A DNA stretch of 64,000 nucleotides from Stromatinia cepivora. Lineage: Eukaryota; Ascomycota; Leotiomycetes; Helotiales; Sclerotiniaceae. The notes below the pieces were generated by a model that was not told where the DNA came from, ran no database searches, and saw nothing but the letters and a program-made list of their open reading frames with translations. Position numbers and translations under genes: made by a program. This document shows, in pieces, positions 52,601 through 63,999 of the stretch. The number at the start of each line of letters is the position of its first letter. Within the stretch, counting starts at the first letter, position 1. The DNA lies in contig RCTD01000010.1 of NCBI GenBank assembly GCA_014898415.1, positions 496,001 to 560,000 of the forward strand. Reading direction: 5' to 3'.

Positions 52601-53887
52601 ACTTTGATCAGAAGCACGACAGAATCGGCGTGAGTCAGGAATGCTTCCACCCCCCCATGATTCAATCTGCAGTGAATTTTGAGCTGTCAGTAGAAAGATG
52701 TAGTTGTGAATCCCCGGTGAGTGAAGATTTGAGAGCGCTACGAGATTCAAGCGGCCCGGCTCGACGTCCTTAGAAGCTCTGGTCACTGATTTGAAACTAT
52801 CAAAGGATAGTATGACAGGCCGTTCCTTCTGTCGCTCGTCAAGACTCGAGATCCGTTGAAATCTGGAGAGTCAATAGACCTGGTAACAAATACTATAGAC
52901 CAGCGAGGTAGTTTCATTTCTTCCCGTTGAGATAAATATGCTGAGACCTATCAACATCGCAACAAGTTTGAAAACAATGATAATTTGTGACCAACAGCAA
53001 TTAGATAACTTGTTGTCATTCAATATGCGGGTCGGTCCAAGCAGAGCAATCTAAACAATTCAGCACCCAGAAGCTAAACGAGATTCATCCGAGCTTATAT
53101 GCAAAAGCTCCCTACTTAGTACGAATGTCATTCTTCTAGAACTATTAATAATGCTCTCGACGACTCTGTATATAAGTACCTAGCTGACCGCCCCTACTAG
53201 CGCGGCAGATATGATTCAAATTTCTTAACGTGAATCATTTGAATGAGTACCAATAAATAGGCAAATATATATCTTGAATGTTTCGGTGAATGCCAAGATC
53301 ACCATGAACTCAAAGTTTGTCCATAATACACTTGCATTTAAACTTGTATAACTTAAAAGTAATGATTGTTCCTAAGACTTCCGATATTCGAATAACGGTA
53401 ATTCAACATAGCCCTCCATAATGCAATGAAGAATCAGAGAAAGCCCAATATATCAATAAAAGAATATTAATATATTTATAATTGAAATCTTAATCCAGAA
53501 AGGTAGTGATAGTCATAGCCGGGGGTTTATAATTCATTATCAAATCAACCTTTATTTGTCATTGATATTCCAACATGTCTCCGAGGAAGAGCCTAGTATC
53601 CTCCGAACTTTTTCGCTTTTAATGACGGGACAGATGTTGAGGCGTAATCGATGTCCCACTGAAACGGAGAGACGCAAGCCAAATATGCAAAGTGCTGCCC
53701 ACAATGCCAGCTATGAAATTCAGATCTTAGGCCGGCTGAGATTCCATAGATGAAACAGTTGAATCAGAACATTCGGCCGAGAACAGAAGCCATTTATGAC
53801 TGGAACTTAGTGACAGTATAATACTGCCTCAACACTCCGACCATCAAGTGGGTATAGCATAGAATGTCGGTTTTCTATAACCCAGTA
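49686..53887. other. Gene-poor region, 4.2 kb
   Basis: Apart from the 180-codon frame at 51468-52010, only short overlapping frames occur. No repeat array, RNA gene or transposon end was recognised before the MITE at 53888. Confidence 0.4.
51468..52010 (-). CDS. Hypothetical ORF, 180 residues
   Basis: The longest frame in the 49.7-62.6 kb desert. The N-terminal part has a hydrophobic stretch (SLIQLVIFIIIESLVCC) that could be an internal signal or anchor, followed by a His-rich segment (YFHEGVTAKHSNWHSSHL). No family is recognised and no paralogue is seen in the window. Its length is notable for AT-rich DNA but not conclusive. Confidence 0.3.
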   Translation of the reverse strand: MLRCRPSKEPLQNVRLHLLVMHLPIMLIRLSKTICSYPIQLRSLIQLVIFIIIESLVCCRYPLSLSAVTWPQSDDTASLEYFGNHITYFHEGVTAKHSNWHSSHLLPLDIHEVDYVTHTAKHSVNLLLYIYGNLSAWEALVWVHTLNTLEYSLPRPSALIIHGNVHDLLCLRGISYTSGL

Positions 53888-54237
53888 TAGAAGGACCTGG
53901 TTATAAGGGACTACATTATAAGGGATGATTCTTTATACGGGTCAAATTTTTCAATTATATCGATTTTATATGGTGTTTTTCAGCTTATACGGGATTTTTA
54001 ACTTATAAGGGATTGTGGTATTGATTTTGTCGAATCCTGTATAAAAATTGGTGGGAGAAGATTCGAGCGTTGGTCTATTATATGATAATTTTATAAAATT
54101 TTGAAAAGTGGAATTAAAATGAAGCTAAAATTTTAAGGTTGATTATACAAATTTCGTTGATGCTTTAATGCTTTACATGGATATACGGGATTCCTTTATA
54201 TACGGGATTCGATTGGTCGAATTTTTCGGTCCTTCTG
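53888..54237. mobile_element. Pogo/mariner-like MITE, 350 bp
   Basis: Bounded by TA on both sides (53886-53887 and 54238-54239). The terminal decamers are TAGAAGGACC on the left and CAGAAGGACC on the reverse of the right end, one C/T transition apart. Subterminal repeats of TTATAAGGGA, TTATACGGGA and TATACGGGAT occur about seven times, a layout usual for fungal pogo/Fot1-derived MITEs. There is no coding capacity. Confidence 0.6.
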
Positions 54238-54239
54238 TA

Positions 54240-57200
54240 ATCATACCGGATTCATTAGACCTTCTGTCCATCTGATGTAGTTGATACGTGATGGACGTTT
54301 GAATCAAGAGCATTAACCCAAAAACACATATTATCGGGATGCAAATGGTTAATTGCCCGGCTAGCCTTACGGCCACAAATAACTCCATTCGCTTCGCTTG
54401 GCTTATCGTTATTCACATTCGTGGAATGCCTGTTGTGTCAACCCGCTATTATAACCTCTGAGCTTGTTGAGCTCTGCAGTCGTAATTCCATGAGTAGGCC
54501 GTCCAATGCTCAATGGTGTTGCGAGATGTCGGTGTATCACAGCAGTATTGGCTGGAACCTCTTCAGAGATATCGACTGGAAGGATATGTCATTCGATGGC
54601 GGCAGAATCAGGATCGGGAGTACCTGTACCGATCATGATACCGCGCAGTGTCGTTATCTCTAGAAGTGGAAGCTTTAAAAGGAGTGAGCAGGGAGGTGTG
54701 AGGGCGTCGGAATGTTTCCTTGTCTGACTGACGGAACACTAGAATTACCACCGGATCCAAGTGATATCTTTACGAGTTGTAGAAAGGTGTAACTCGCATA
54801 GAGAAGTCTGGCCTAGTAGGATGCAGTTGAAAGTTACTAGGTTTAAAAGCTGCTGAGAATTGGAGTAATCGCGAGAGTGACCTGTAAGTGTGTAAGACCA
54901 GTTACCAGTTGGTGTGTAAAACATCGCATTTCGACCAAGCGTAAGGATATCCATCCTAGAGGGACCTGTCTCTCGAGGTTGTAATCTATAGAAAGTGGGT
55001 ATCCTCTGTCCTTGTGACTGAAATCTCCACAATGAATAACACAATGAAGACCACGACTCAAGATCGAAAAATCAGATGTGCAACAAATCCTTTTAAAATT
55101 ATCAATGTATGTTAACAACCCCAGTACAAATGAGGGTGCGAGTCAACGTCAAAAGTGAGATATGCAACAAACACACAGGAATGATGGAAGTCTCCACCAC
55201 AAACAGGTGCGAGTCAACATTCAGAATTGCAGACATGCAACCAAACCATAAACAATGGGAACACGACCACAATAAGAGGAGATAATATCCACAATAGAAG
55301 GTGCGAGTAAGTGTTCAGATGTGCAACAAAGGCTCCTTTTGATGCTGCGAATGAGTACGAATCTCGGAAATCTCCACAATGTTCCCGCGACATAGAAGTC
55401 CCACTCGGCAGGAAATGACACGAGCGCTAATCTCCACTTCAGTGATGGAGGAATGTCCCACCATGTCTGTACGACTCAGTGTTCAGATATGCAACAAATC
55501 GTTTTCAAGGTCGGCTGGACGAATCTTAGGTCTTCTACGCCGCAAACCTTAAATACCGTGGAAAGATCTTCCTTGTGATGGATTGAAAGTGGAGTGTAAA
55601 TAATTCGACAATTTGGTGACCTTGAGTCAGTCATCTTGTTCTTTCGGCGGCCTCTGCCACGACGTTTTTTCATAGCACTTTGGATCAGCATGTCAACGGG
55701 AGTGTCTGATCCGCATATTTGACAGGCATGACGAAGACAAGATGTGCAACAGTTGTGCATATGTGTAAACTTGTCTCATCAAAACATCTTGGTAAGGGGA
55801 AATTTTGAGCGACAGACATGCAACATATTCTGCACGTGTTGATGCTGTCACAGATCTTATCCCATTTGTGCTCTTATCATTCCATAAGAAGAATGGTTTC
55901 CGCGAAGGGGTGAGCCCAATACGGCAGAAATGAGCGAGAATAGTGCCCGCGCCTGTTCACAGGGTAGGCACTACGCAAATGATCAAAAAGACGACAATCT
56001 CATGACTCGTCACACATACAAAGGACATCTTGAAAGTCCGTTAACTCCGTCATGTCAAGTCTACGCTTAGATACCTCTCCGCAAGATGGAAAAGCGAAAT
56101 TATTCATGGCTTCGGGGCAATAGCTCTAGGGTTGGCGTCAAGTTCGACCTACGACTGGGACAATCGTAGGACTATTGAACGCGAAGGCTTCATTTTTGAC
56201 AAGCCGCATTTCGACTTTGTTGCATATCTATAACGGCGACGGTCGTCATACCTTCCAATCCTGTCAGTATTCTCGGTATTGTGGAAGATCAGTATTGCAG
56301 CTGAGTGGCTGAAAAGGATTCATGAAAGATCAACCAAAGTTTCCAAAATTGACAGCTGAAATGTAAAACTGGGAAGAGCTTGCGGAGAAATACCGTAGCC
56401 GAGCTATACTCTGTATGCAGATAAGGCTGAACTACGGGATCTTCGTGGTGAAACTTTTTTATTGTTCTAGTATCGAGTTATAGTTCTCGCTCGAGAAAAC
56501 ACGATGTGCTGTCAAATTCCTGAATTCGACCCAGGCCCTAGATGGTTCTGAATGACCTCAAGGCTTCAATACCAGCAAGCAAAACTTCAGCCATGTTCAC
56601 GATTATCGAGAATCGCTGAAATTGTGGGTGGAGTGACTGTGTTGATGGGACATATACTGGGGGAGCTGACTCGTATCATTTTCTTGTAAGTGGTTCATTT
56701 CAAAGCTGGCGAGGCAAGACCGTTTTGAGCGTTAGCTTGGCAGGGACCTCGGGTGGTGGTGGCATGACTGTGAATCATGTTATTCGGTGGTGAGGCAGAT
56801 ATCTGGATGCATAACAGATTCATTTTTACATTTCACCACCTGTGTTTCGAACGGTATGGCTCGGGATGCAAGGCTGACACTGCTAGTATAAACTGTTACA
56901 CATCTCAATTATTCCAATCAAGATGTTTTTATCCTTCTTTTGACATGAACCAAGGTCGGGTCTTAATAACTCCGTGATCCTCTGGGAAATGGCTGCGATT
57001 ATCCCTTTTGAGCTGTAAATGACTCGCGCATGTCCTTTGACCACTCGTATTTGTCAGGCTTCGGCTCGCAGGGTACCTGGGATATTGTATCATAGGTTTG
57101 TGTAATAATATTAATGCAATTCGAAGAAGATAAGCCTTTCCCTTCGTCCATCGCATAGAAATAGTTCTACCGGTAGTCAGAAAGAACGACGGTTTGATGA

Positions 57201-59474
57201 TGTCTTATGTTCTTTGGTTGAAATGTTCCCCTGCATTAGTCATCCGAATATTAGTAAGCGCGCCAATCATGCTATCGAAAATAAATTGGATTATTCCAAA
57301 TAAAATGGAAAATATTCAACACAACAACAAAAATCACAAATCATCACAACCACGAGTGAGGAATATGGACGGTAAATGTTGCACATCGCAATTCCCAACA
57401 TTTTAGCTTGGTCAACGGAATCCAATACCCAACACCAGTCAGGGAATCTTTTGAGAGGTACCAGCAATGAAAGTCGCACACAAGGTTCATTTCGTGACTC
57501 GAATCTTGGAGCACAAGCACAGCCATGGACAGTTATCTCCGGAATGAGATCCAAGAGCGACATTAATGTTGCACGTCTCGATTCTCAACGAAAAGTTTTG
57601 AGTCCGATTGTATGATGGCCATGAGAATCAGTTGGACTTTATTGTTAACTTGGTTGAGATCCGGGGATACAATACTCCGGGCTGCAATCCAACAATAAAA
57701 TAACACATTTTTTACTCATGAAGGGGGCCAAACATCAAAACAAGCCAAATCCACATGCTTTTCCGTACTCCTGTTGAACCTACAACCACTTGGAATAGAT
57801 ATTTTGGATCACGGGAAAATATTTTGTTGCATATCGAATTATTTGCCAAGGGTAACTCACAAAAATGGACTACAGGTTGCCCCATACGTCATATTAACCT
57901 CAAACTGCCCAGTGATTTAGTCTCGGGTGCTCAGGAAATTATAACTTCTCCTTTTCGTTGAGATGGTATCACATGTCAAATTCTCCAAAAGTGTCTTTAA
58001 ATTTCCCAACCACTTGGGAGACCAATGGTCAATTGGGAAACCGCGGAGATGTATCCGGATCTATGCATGTTCTCCGTCTAGTGATTCTTTTTCGAGCTCT
58101 TTCACCAGAACCATGAAAGGCAAAACTGTCAGAACATTCTAAGGCTTCAAAATGACTTGGTGCGTTTCGATTCAAATCGATTCACTCGGCTCCTCATCAT
58201 CAATTCCCCTGATCTACGGGATCGTACCTGAATGTATACGGAATACATTTCGGCTGTACACTTCTTTTCGATCATGAACGCCTCGTTTGGTTTGTTTCCA
58301 CAAATCGGAAATCATAAATTATCACCTGCTGAACCTTAAGTACAAACTTCACATGTTTGTTCCACATCTCAATTGTCATGGGAATTTTCCATTCATTTTC
58401 CTTACTTTTTTCCCTTTTCCCAGTGCAAGTAGTCACTGCATTTTTAGGTTTCGATGTTGTGCTGTCAGCCATGCCACATCATAGCCCGTGTACTCCATTA
58501 ACACGTCGACGATCATGTGCACGACCCAAATAATTGGTAGTGTTTGAGGAAATGTCGATTTGTTGCAAGTCGCAGTGTTACCCAAGAATTTAAGGTTTTC
58601 CCATTGCATTGATTGATGATGGAGTTTGGGTCCAGATAAAGTTGCTGGTTGTTATTGGTACAAAATACTCGTGGTTATAAGCACTATTAAGATATCAAGA
58701 TATCACGATACCAACCTCACCAATGTTTTTTTTTTCACCATAGCACACACAACACGCTCAATACCACCCGCTGCAATCGTCAATTTTCGAAGTATTTAGC
58801 AATGTTTGATGTCTGCGCTGACTCCGTGGACCAGTCACATGGATATCACCAAATTCTTACGCCAGGGACATCATCATGGTCGATTGTCAAACTAACCGAG
58901 TCATCCAATCACTACCCCCCTTCATTGTAACTCTCGGAGGAGGTTGACCGGATAATAATAAATAATATAATAATAATAATAGTATAATAATATTTATTAT
59001 AATAGTGGAAGACTTAAATATATATATTGAGTATTGAATTTTATTTTACTTGCTTTTTCAAAGAATTCTTTAAAGAATATCTTCGTATTTATAGATTTTA
59101 ATGAAATTCTAGATTATTCTATAATTATAAATAAGATCGATTTAAATCGAACCTTATAGAATCATTTTATATAATAAAAAGAAATAACAACTAATAGTAT
59201 TCAACTCAAACAATAAGAAAGTTCTATATGTTTCTATTTCATTCTATTCTATTATAAATTATTCTGATATGATATACGATCGAATTTTCATATAATAATA
59301 AAATTTAATAATATTAAATGATATTATTAATATATCATGTGATTGTATAACCATTGGTTCGGTTAATATTATTAAGTGATTTAATAACTTATTAGGAAAT
59401 TCTCACAGTAACGTACAAGACTAAACTCCTCACATCATGAATCCTTTCCATGGTTTTTGTTGCATATCTTATAA
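54240..59474. repeat. Field of dispersed motif GATATGCAACAAA in both orientations
   Basis: Variants of GA(T/C)(A/G)TGCAAC(A/C)A occur on the plus strand near 55075, 55159, 55231, 55316, 55485, 55741 and 55814, spaced about 70-170 bp in the first five. From 56216 on, the reverse form TTTGTTGCATATC appears instead near 56217, 57376, 57567, 57822, 58558 and 59457. In the left part, companion words GTGCGAGTCAAC and TCTCCACAATG accompany the motif, so the unit is longer than the 13-mer. No intact gene exists; the minus frame at 55476-55760 (MHNCCTSCLRHACQICG) contains one motif copy read as Cys-Cys-Thr-Ser. The origin is unknown. Confidence 0.5.
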
Positions 59475-61168
59475 CCCATGGCAACTCCATGATCCACTCA
59501 ATTACCTAGATGATCCTTGTCGTTTGTGGAGGAGTGGGAATTCCTCTGCGTTTCCGACCAGGTACTCGGGATGCTAAAGCATGATAATTTTAATGCGAAT
59601 CATAAAGTGTTAAGAATGGGGCCCGGCACTCTTCGATCCACAAGATCAGAGCATGGCGCTGCTGATGATTGTGAGAGAAATCACACCTGGGTTGTAGTTA
59701 CAACCTCACACCCTCATCTTTCCAAAGGCAAGGGTAATAATTTTACATAAATCCTCAGGATATAAACTCTTACATAACAATATCGTTGTTATTGGGCAGC
59801 TCATAGAGTTCCCATTTATTTCCTCAATCTCAATCAAATTCATTCAGGGTCTTGGGCCAGTCAAAGGATCTCAAGAAAATTCACAGTGCTTCCTAGAAAC
59901 ACTCAAAGCGAAATAACAACATGGCAGAAGTCGTTCGTAATCAATAGGTAGATTGAATCCCCTTGTACCTGGGCTAACATGGCTAATTAGCGCAGGCGGC
60001 TATGCTATGAAGTCCGTCTCATTACGATCTATAACCTCTTACTCCTTTATGTTCGGGGCATTGGACCGTATGAAGACGCTTAAGTATATTTTGAAGTTTA
60101 CTTTCGAAACTTCATGAGGTTTATTTCACTAATTGTCTCACAGCGGTCCTGTGAATTTCAATCATAAAAAGATATTCACAAATTGTGAGTATCTTTTTAT
60201 TTCACAATTCGGATGCTGCTCTTTGAAATCTCTTAAATACATGTTAATATTTCGTTATTAATCTGTATTAGAGTTAACAAGTGGTAGCTCGACCTAGATC
60301 GTCTGGGTCCCTAGTCTAATTCTATGGTAAAAACATGGTTTGAACTTTACATGGAAGTGCTTCTGTCGACCACTTAATACATCAAAACAAAACATCAGCT
60401 CGCATCATGGAATTAACGATTCCTCGGTAAATAATGCCCAACAGAAAGGTCTGAAATGGGCTCCTCAGTCATTAGGAAGCTGTCAGAAAATGAAAAGAAT
60501 CAGAAGGTTATTTTTGGCCAAATTTGTAGAAATAACCCCTTTACTCCCGTTCTCATTGCAAAAAAGAGCTCAGTCAATTATTCAATTATACACAATCCAC
60601 TACAGTAGAGCTTATATCCTCTCCTCACGAGCAAAACCACACTTGGATGAGCGTTGTAACAATATCATAACCTGAAAATTATGGGGATTACCACAACAGC
60701 GGAGGATTAGGTTGCAGAGCAACAAAACATGTCTAACAAAACTTGATATTGCTATAAAAGTTGAGTGAGAGTGACGTACGGCTGTAGCCTTAATTCTACC
60801 TTCGTTAGTTGATCTGGGTTTTAGTGGTGAAGCGTACATTCGATCAAGTGATGAATTTAGATCCAACTTCACAAAATATCACTATTATCCGCCCAACAGT
60901 TGTTTGATAAAAAATGACGACGAATAATCACTAATCCCGTCGTCTAATGTACCAATCTAGTCTTTCACACAAACTTTCCCAAATTTTTCGCCTAAAACCA
61001 TATGCATTCCTCTACAAAACTAGCATTTCACGCAGCGTACGGATCTAGCTTGCTTTTCCTCTTTCGTAGATTGGACTTGAGTAGATGAAGTTCTTAAATA
61101 GCTTGATATTCTCAGAAAACTTTACATGTACTTCTACGCGCTTCGGCTCTTTGAGGATTAGCGGTCAC
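59475..61168. other. Gene-poor region, 1.7 kb
   Basis: Contains the hairpin at 60166-60198 and several frames under 112 codons without family features. The DNA just before it, 58960-59400, is very AT-rich with ATAATA runs. Confidence 0.4.
60166..60198. repeat. Imperfect hairpin
   Basis: AAAAAGATATTCACAA and TTGTGAGTATCTTTTT are reverse complements apart from one position, with a one-base loop (A). The site recalls a terminator-like or cruciform structure, but no transcript is known here. Confidence 0.6.
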
Positions 61169-61651
61169 TAGGCTGCGCAAAAATTATCTGTACCCATAGA
61201 TTATCCACAGATAATCCATTCTGTAAATACTTATTAAAGATTCTACCGGCCCTATAAATTACCCATCTAGATTTAAAATTACCCGCTCCATTACAGATAA
61301 TCTATAGATTATCTATAGATAATCTATCTATCTATAAATAAATAGATTATTCATAAATAATCTATAAATATATAAATAATTTACAAATAATCTATAGATA
61401 TATAAATTATTTATAAATAATCTATAGATTATCTATAAATTATCCACTTTTCGCTTAAATTTGAAACTATTCTTAGATCATTTTATAATCCAAAAGTAAT
61501 TCAAATTTAGATTTATATTAATTTTTATACTAATCATAAAATTATATTAGTTTTATAAAATATTATACAATATATAAATAAATGAATATCCGTGGATAAT
61601 CTGTATCCACTCTGTAAATTATCCATCCCAAATTTTGAATTACCCGCCCTG
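61169..61651. mobile_element. Second hAT-like MITE, about 483 bp
   Basis: The left end reads TAGGCTGCGC..ATCTGTACCC and the right end, reversed, CAGGGCGGGTAATTC, resembling the 486-bp MITE at 20166-20651. The AT-rich core repeats ATAATCTATAGATTATC words. TAAATTACCCATC/TAAATTATCCATC followed by AATTACCCGC(T/C)C recurs twice, as subterminal repeats. No target duplication can be checked, because the gypsy LTR begins two bases after the right end. Confidence 0.5.
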
Positions 61652-61652
61652 T

Positions 61653-61934
61653 TGTGACGCACAAGAGCCGTAGTAGAGCTGAATAAACAGGGTCAATTAT
61701 GTTCTTTAGAATCTACAACTGAAGAACTATGGCTCGTAAGGAGCGACTAGATATATATATACAAATACCCATTCGTAAGCTGCGGGGTTGTGCGCATGTG
61801 TTATTAGGGTCACCATTTTACCATACTAAATCGCATGAATCGTAACGCATGTGCACGGACGATCAGCTCATCAATGGACGTGGGAGATAAGAGGTATCAC
61901 GTGGTTAGCCTCCTATGGTTCACGATTCGTGACA
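61653..61934 (-). repeat. 3' LTR of Ty3/gypsy element (282 bp)
   Basis: On the minus strand it starts TGTCACGAATCGTG directly after a purine tract and ends TGCGTCACA at 61653, giving TGT..ACA ends. The 5' LTR is outside the window, so identity and age cannot be measured. Confidence 0.75.
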
Positions 61935-61952
61935 CTACCCCCCCCTTCGGAA
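61935..61952 (-). other. Polypurine tract of gypsy element
   Basis: On the minus strand CCGAAGGGGGGGGTAG directly precedes the 3' LTR. It is the unmutated counterpart of the tract at 8756-8771. Confidence 0.75.
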
Positions 61953-62039
61953 AAGCTCGCCCTCGAGCGTTTCACTCCTCTGTTCCATTGCTATTTGATC
62001 GGAAACCAGGTTTTGTGAAGGTTCATGAGCTTTAAATCA

Positions 62040-62365
62040 ATTAGATTGGTCATTTTGGTTGATTTGGTCAATTTACTGGAAATTGACCAAATTGACCAAA
62101 TTAATCGACCAAATTGACCAAAATGACGAATGAATTGACCAAATCGACCAAATCGTTCATCAATTGGTTAAATTAATATTGATTCGTATTCTCCTTGATT
62201 TGGGGAACCTCTGAAAGGAAAAAGTTTCAATAGAAAAGGGAAGGAGGTTGAATTATGGTATAGTGATGATGGGTGGTTAATATGGTGAATTCCGAAATCG
62301 ACCAAGTTAATCGACCAAATTGACCAAATTGACCAAATTAACCAAATTGAACGAAATCGACAGGG
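62040..62365. repeat. GACCAAATT minisatellite clusters in the retroelement 3' region
   Basis: Two clusters (62048-62155 and 62295-62365) of the word GACCAAATT/GACCAAATC lie between the pol stop and the polypurine tract. The first includes an inverted pair, TCATTTTGGTTGATTTGG against AATTGACCAAAATGA, that could fold. The tract is non-coding. Confidence 0.75.
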
Positions 62366-62598
62366 GTGACGTCATATTTCGTTCTTACCATGTTCAAGCT
62401 TCCTTTTGCATGATTTTTGAAATGATCATAAGCATGAGTTTTTGAAATATATTGCCTTCGTATTGTCTTGGTGGTGGCAGCTCGTCTGTTGTATAGAGCT
62501 CGGGCCATGTGCGTATACGATCAAATTCCCTCGAATTTGTATGGGTTTTTGATCCTTTCACGATCGTATGCGCACGCACCATCATAAAATCATAACAT

Positions 62599-63999
62599 CT
62601 AGTCTGCTGTATTGAAGAACACTTTTCTTTCCCTTGGTTTCATGGGTGAATCGTCATCCATATGATTATAATTATCCTCTCCGCTCTCATAGAGCTTTAT
62701 CCAATCGATTAGTCGATTAGGAGGACCAGGCAACGTTGGATTGGCCAGGTGAAAATCGCGCAAGAGGTGCGGTGATGTTTTAAGATCGGAAGCAGGATAC
62801 CAGGTAAGATCGGTATCGCTATTAAGCCACGAGACTCTGTATAGTAGAGTTTTTCGTGCTTTCTTTACTGCTAGGACCTTCTCCACTTCCCATTCCGAAT
62901 CACCAGTTATATTAATAGGCGGAGGTGGTTCGAGTATCTGACCAGGAAGAGGATCGTCATATGCCTTGCGTAATCGATCTGGAGGGAAAACAGGATGAAT
63001 TTTCATCGTAGTCGGGAGTTCGAGCTTAAAAGAGCTCCCAGATCGACCAATGATCTTGAATCTTCCTTGAATTGGGAAGTCCAGCTTCTTGGATGGTCTC
63101 TGGGTAGGGTAACTCTTCACATTGAGCCATACATAATCTCCGATATCGAAATCGACCTCACGCCGGTGAGCATTCGTGGATTTCGACATCTTGGCTTGGG
63201 CACGCAATAGGCCTTCTTTCGCTCGCGCGAGAGCTAATCTATTGCGTTCTGCGTATATGCGGGCATCACGCACATTCATATCGTCTGTTGGGTTACTAGC
63301 GTCTTCCTTCCATTCCCATGCACGTTTCGGTGCATGCCCGTATAGGGTTTCGTAGGGTGTGAGCCCTCCTAAGGAGTCGTGTGGAAGAGTAAGTTGTGCG
63401 TAATCCATCATAGGTAGGAATTCTGACCAATCGTCTTGATAGTAGCTAACAAACGGCCTTAACCGCTGCTGAAGGTACTGATTATAGATCTCAGTTTGAC
63501 CATCGGTTTGGGGATGGTGAGCAGTGGATGGTTTGAGATCGGTTCCTAGGATTTGGCTGAATTCCTTCCAGAACTGTGATATGAATTGGGGGCCGCGATC
63601 CGATACTATAGTGTCAGGGGGACCATAATATCGATATACGTGGTAGAGATATAGTTGTGCTTGAGCTCGAGCATCGATTGATTTGTGACAAGGTATGGAA
63701 ATAGCTTGCTTCGTCAATCGATCAATAATGACTAAAACGTTGTCATATCCGTATTTATCCTTATTAAAGCTGCAGTAGTCCATAGTGACATGTTGCCATG
63801 CTCGATTAGGAATCGGAAGTGGATGCAATAAACCGGGGGTACGATCGTGTGGAACGGAACTGCGTTTGCAGGCGTGACAATTGCGTATATATCTGGCTAC
63901 GGTATCGTGCATTCTGGGCCAGTAGTATTGTTGAGATAATAAGAGGTAGGTTTTGCTCGTACCAGGATGAGCAGTGGAAACGGAATTATGGGCTTCACG
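62599..63999 (-). CDS. Ty3/gypsy chromovirus polyprotein, integrase and chromodomain end (partial)
   Basis: The frame is open to the window edge, so protease, reverse transcriptase and RNase H lie outside. The 466 visible residues hold the integrase zinc-binding HHCC motif ([10 protein letters not shown] then CHACK), the catalytic triad Asp in TMDYCSFNK, Asp in VSDRGPQF and Glu in [10 protein letters not shown], then a GPY/F-like region ([19 protein letters not shown]) and a chromodomain ([27 protein letters not shown]). The chromodomain guides integration to particular chromatin in this group. No stop or frameshift interrupts the visible part, unlike the RIP-decayed element at 8.6 kb, so this copy may be recent or may have escaped RIP. 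It is followed by the GACCAAATT tracts, polypurine tract and 3' LTR. This is a transposon, not host coding sequence. Confidence 0.93.
   Translation of the reverse strand, partial: REAHNSVSTAHPGTSKTYLLLSQQYYWPRMHDTVARYIRNCHACKRSSVPHDRTPGLLHPLPIPNRAWQHVTMDYCSFNKDKYGYDNVLVIIDRLTKQAISIPCHKSIDARAQAQLYLYHVYRYYGPPDTIVSDRGPQFISQFWKEFSQILGTDLKPSTAHHPQTDGQTEIYNQYLQQRLRPFVSYYQDDWSEFLPMMDYAQLTLPHDSLGGLTPYETLYGHAPKRAWEWKEDASNPTDDMNVRDARIYAERNRLALARAKEGLLRAQAKMSKSTNAHRREVDFDIGDYVWLNVKSYPTQRPSKKLDFPIQGRFKIIGRSGSSFKLELPTTMKIHPVFPPDRLRKAYDDPLPGQILEPPPPINITGDSEWEVEKVLAVKKARKTLLYRVSWLNSDTDLTWYPASDLKTSPHLLRDFHLANPTLPGPPNRLIDWIKLYESGEDNYNHMDDDSPMKPRERKVFFNTAD

Noticed and set aside
60340..60675. 111-codon plus frame
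   Set aside because: No family features, no splice structure and no paralogue; typical of chance frames in this desert.
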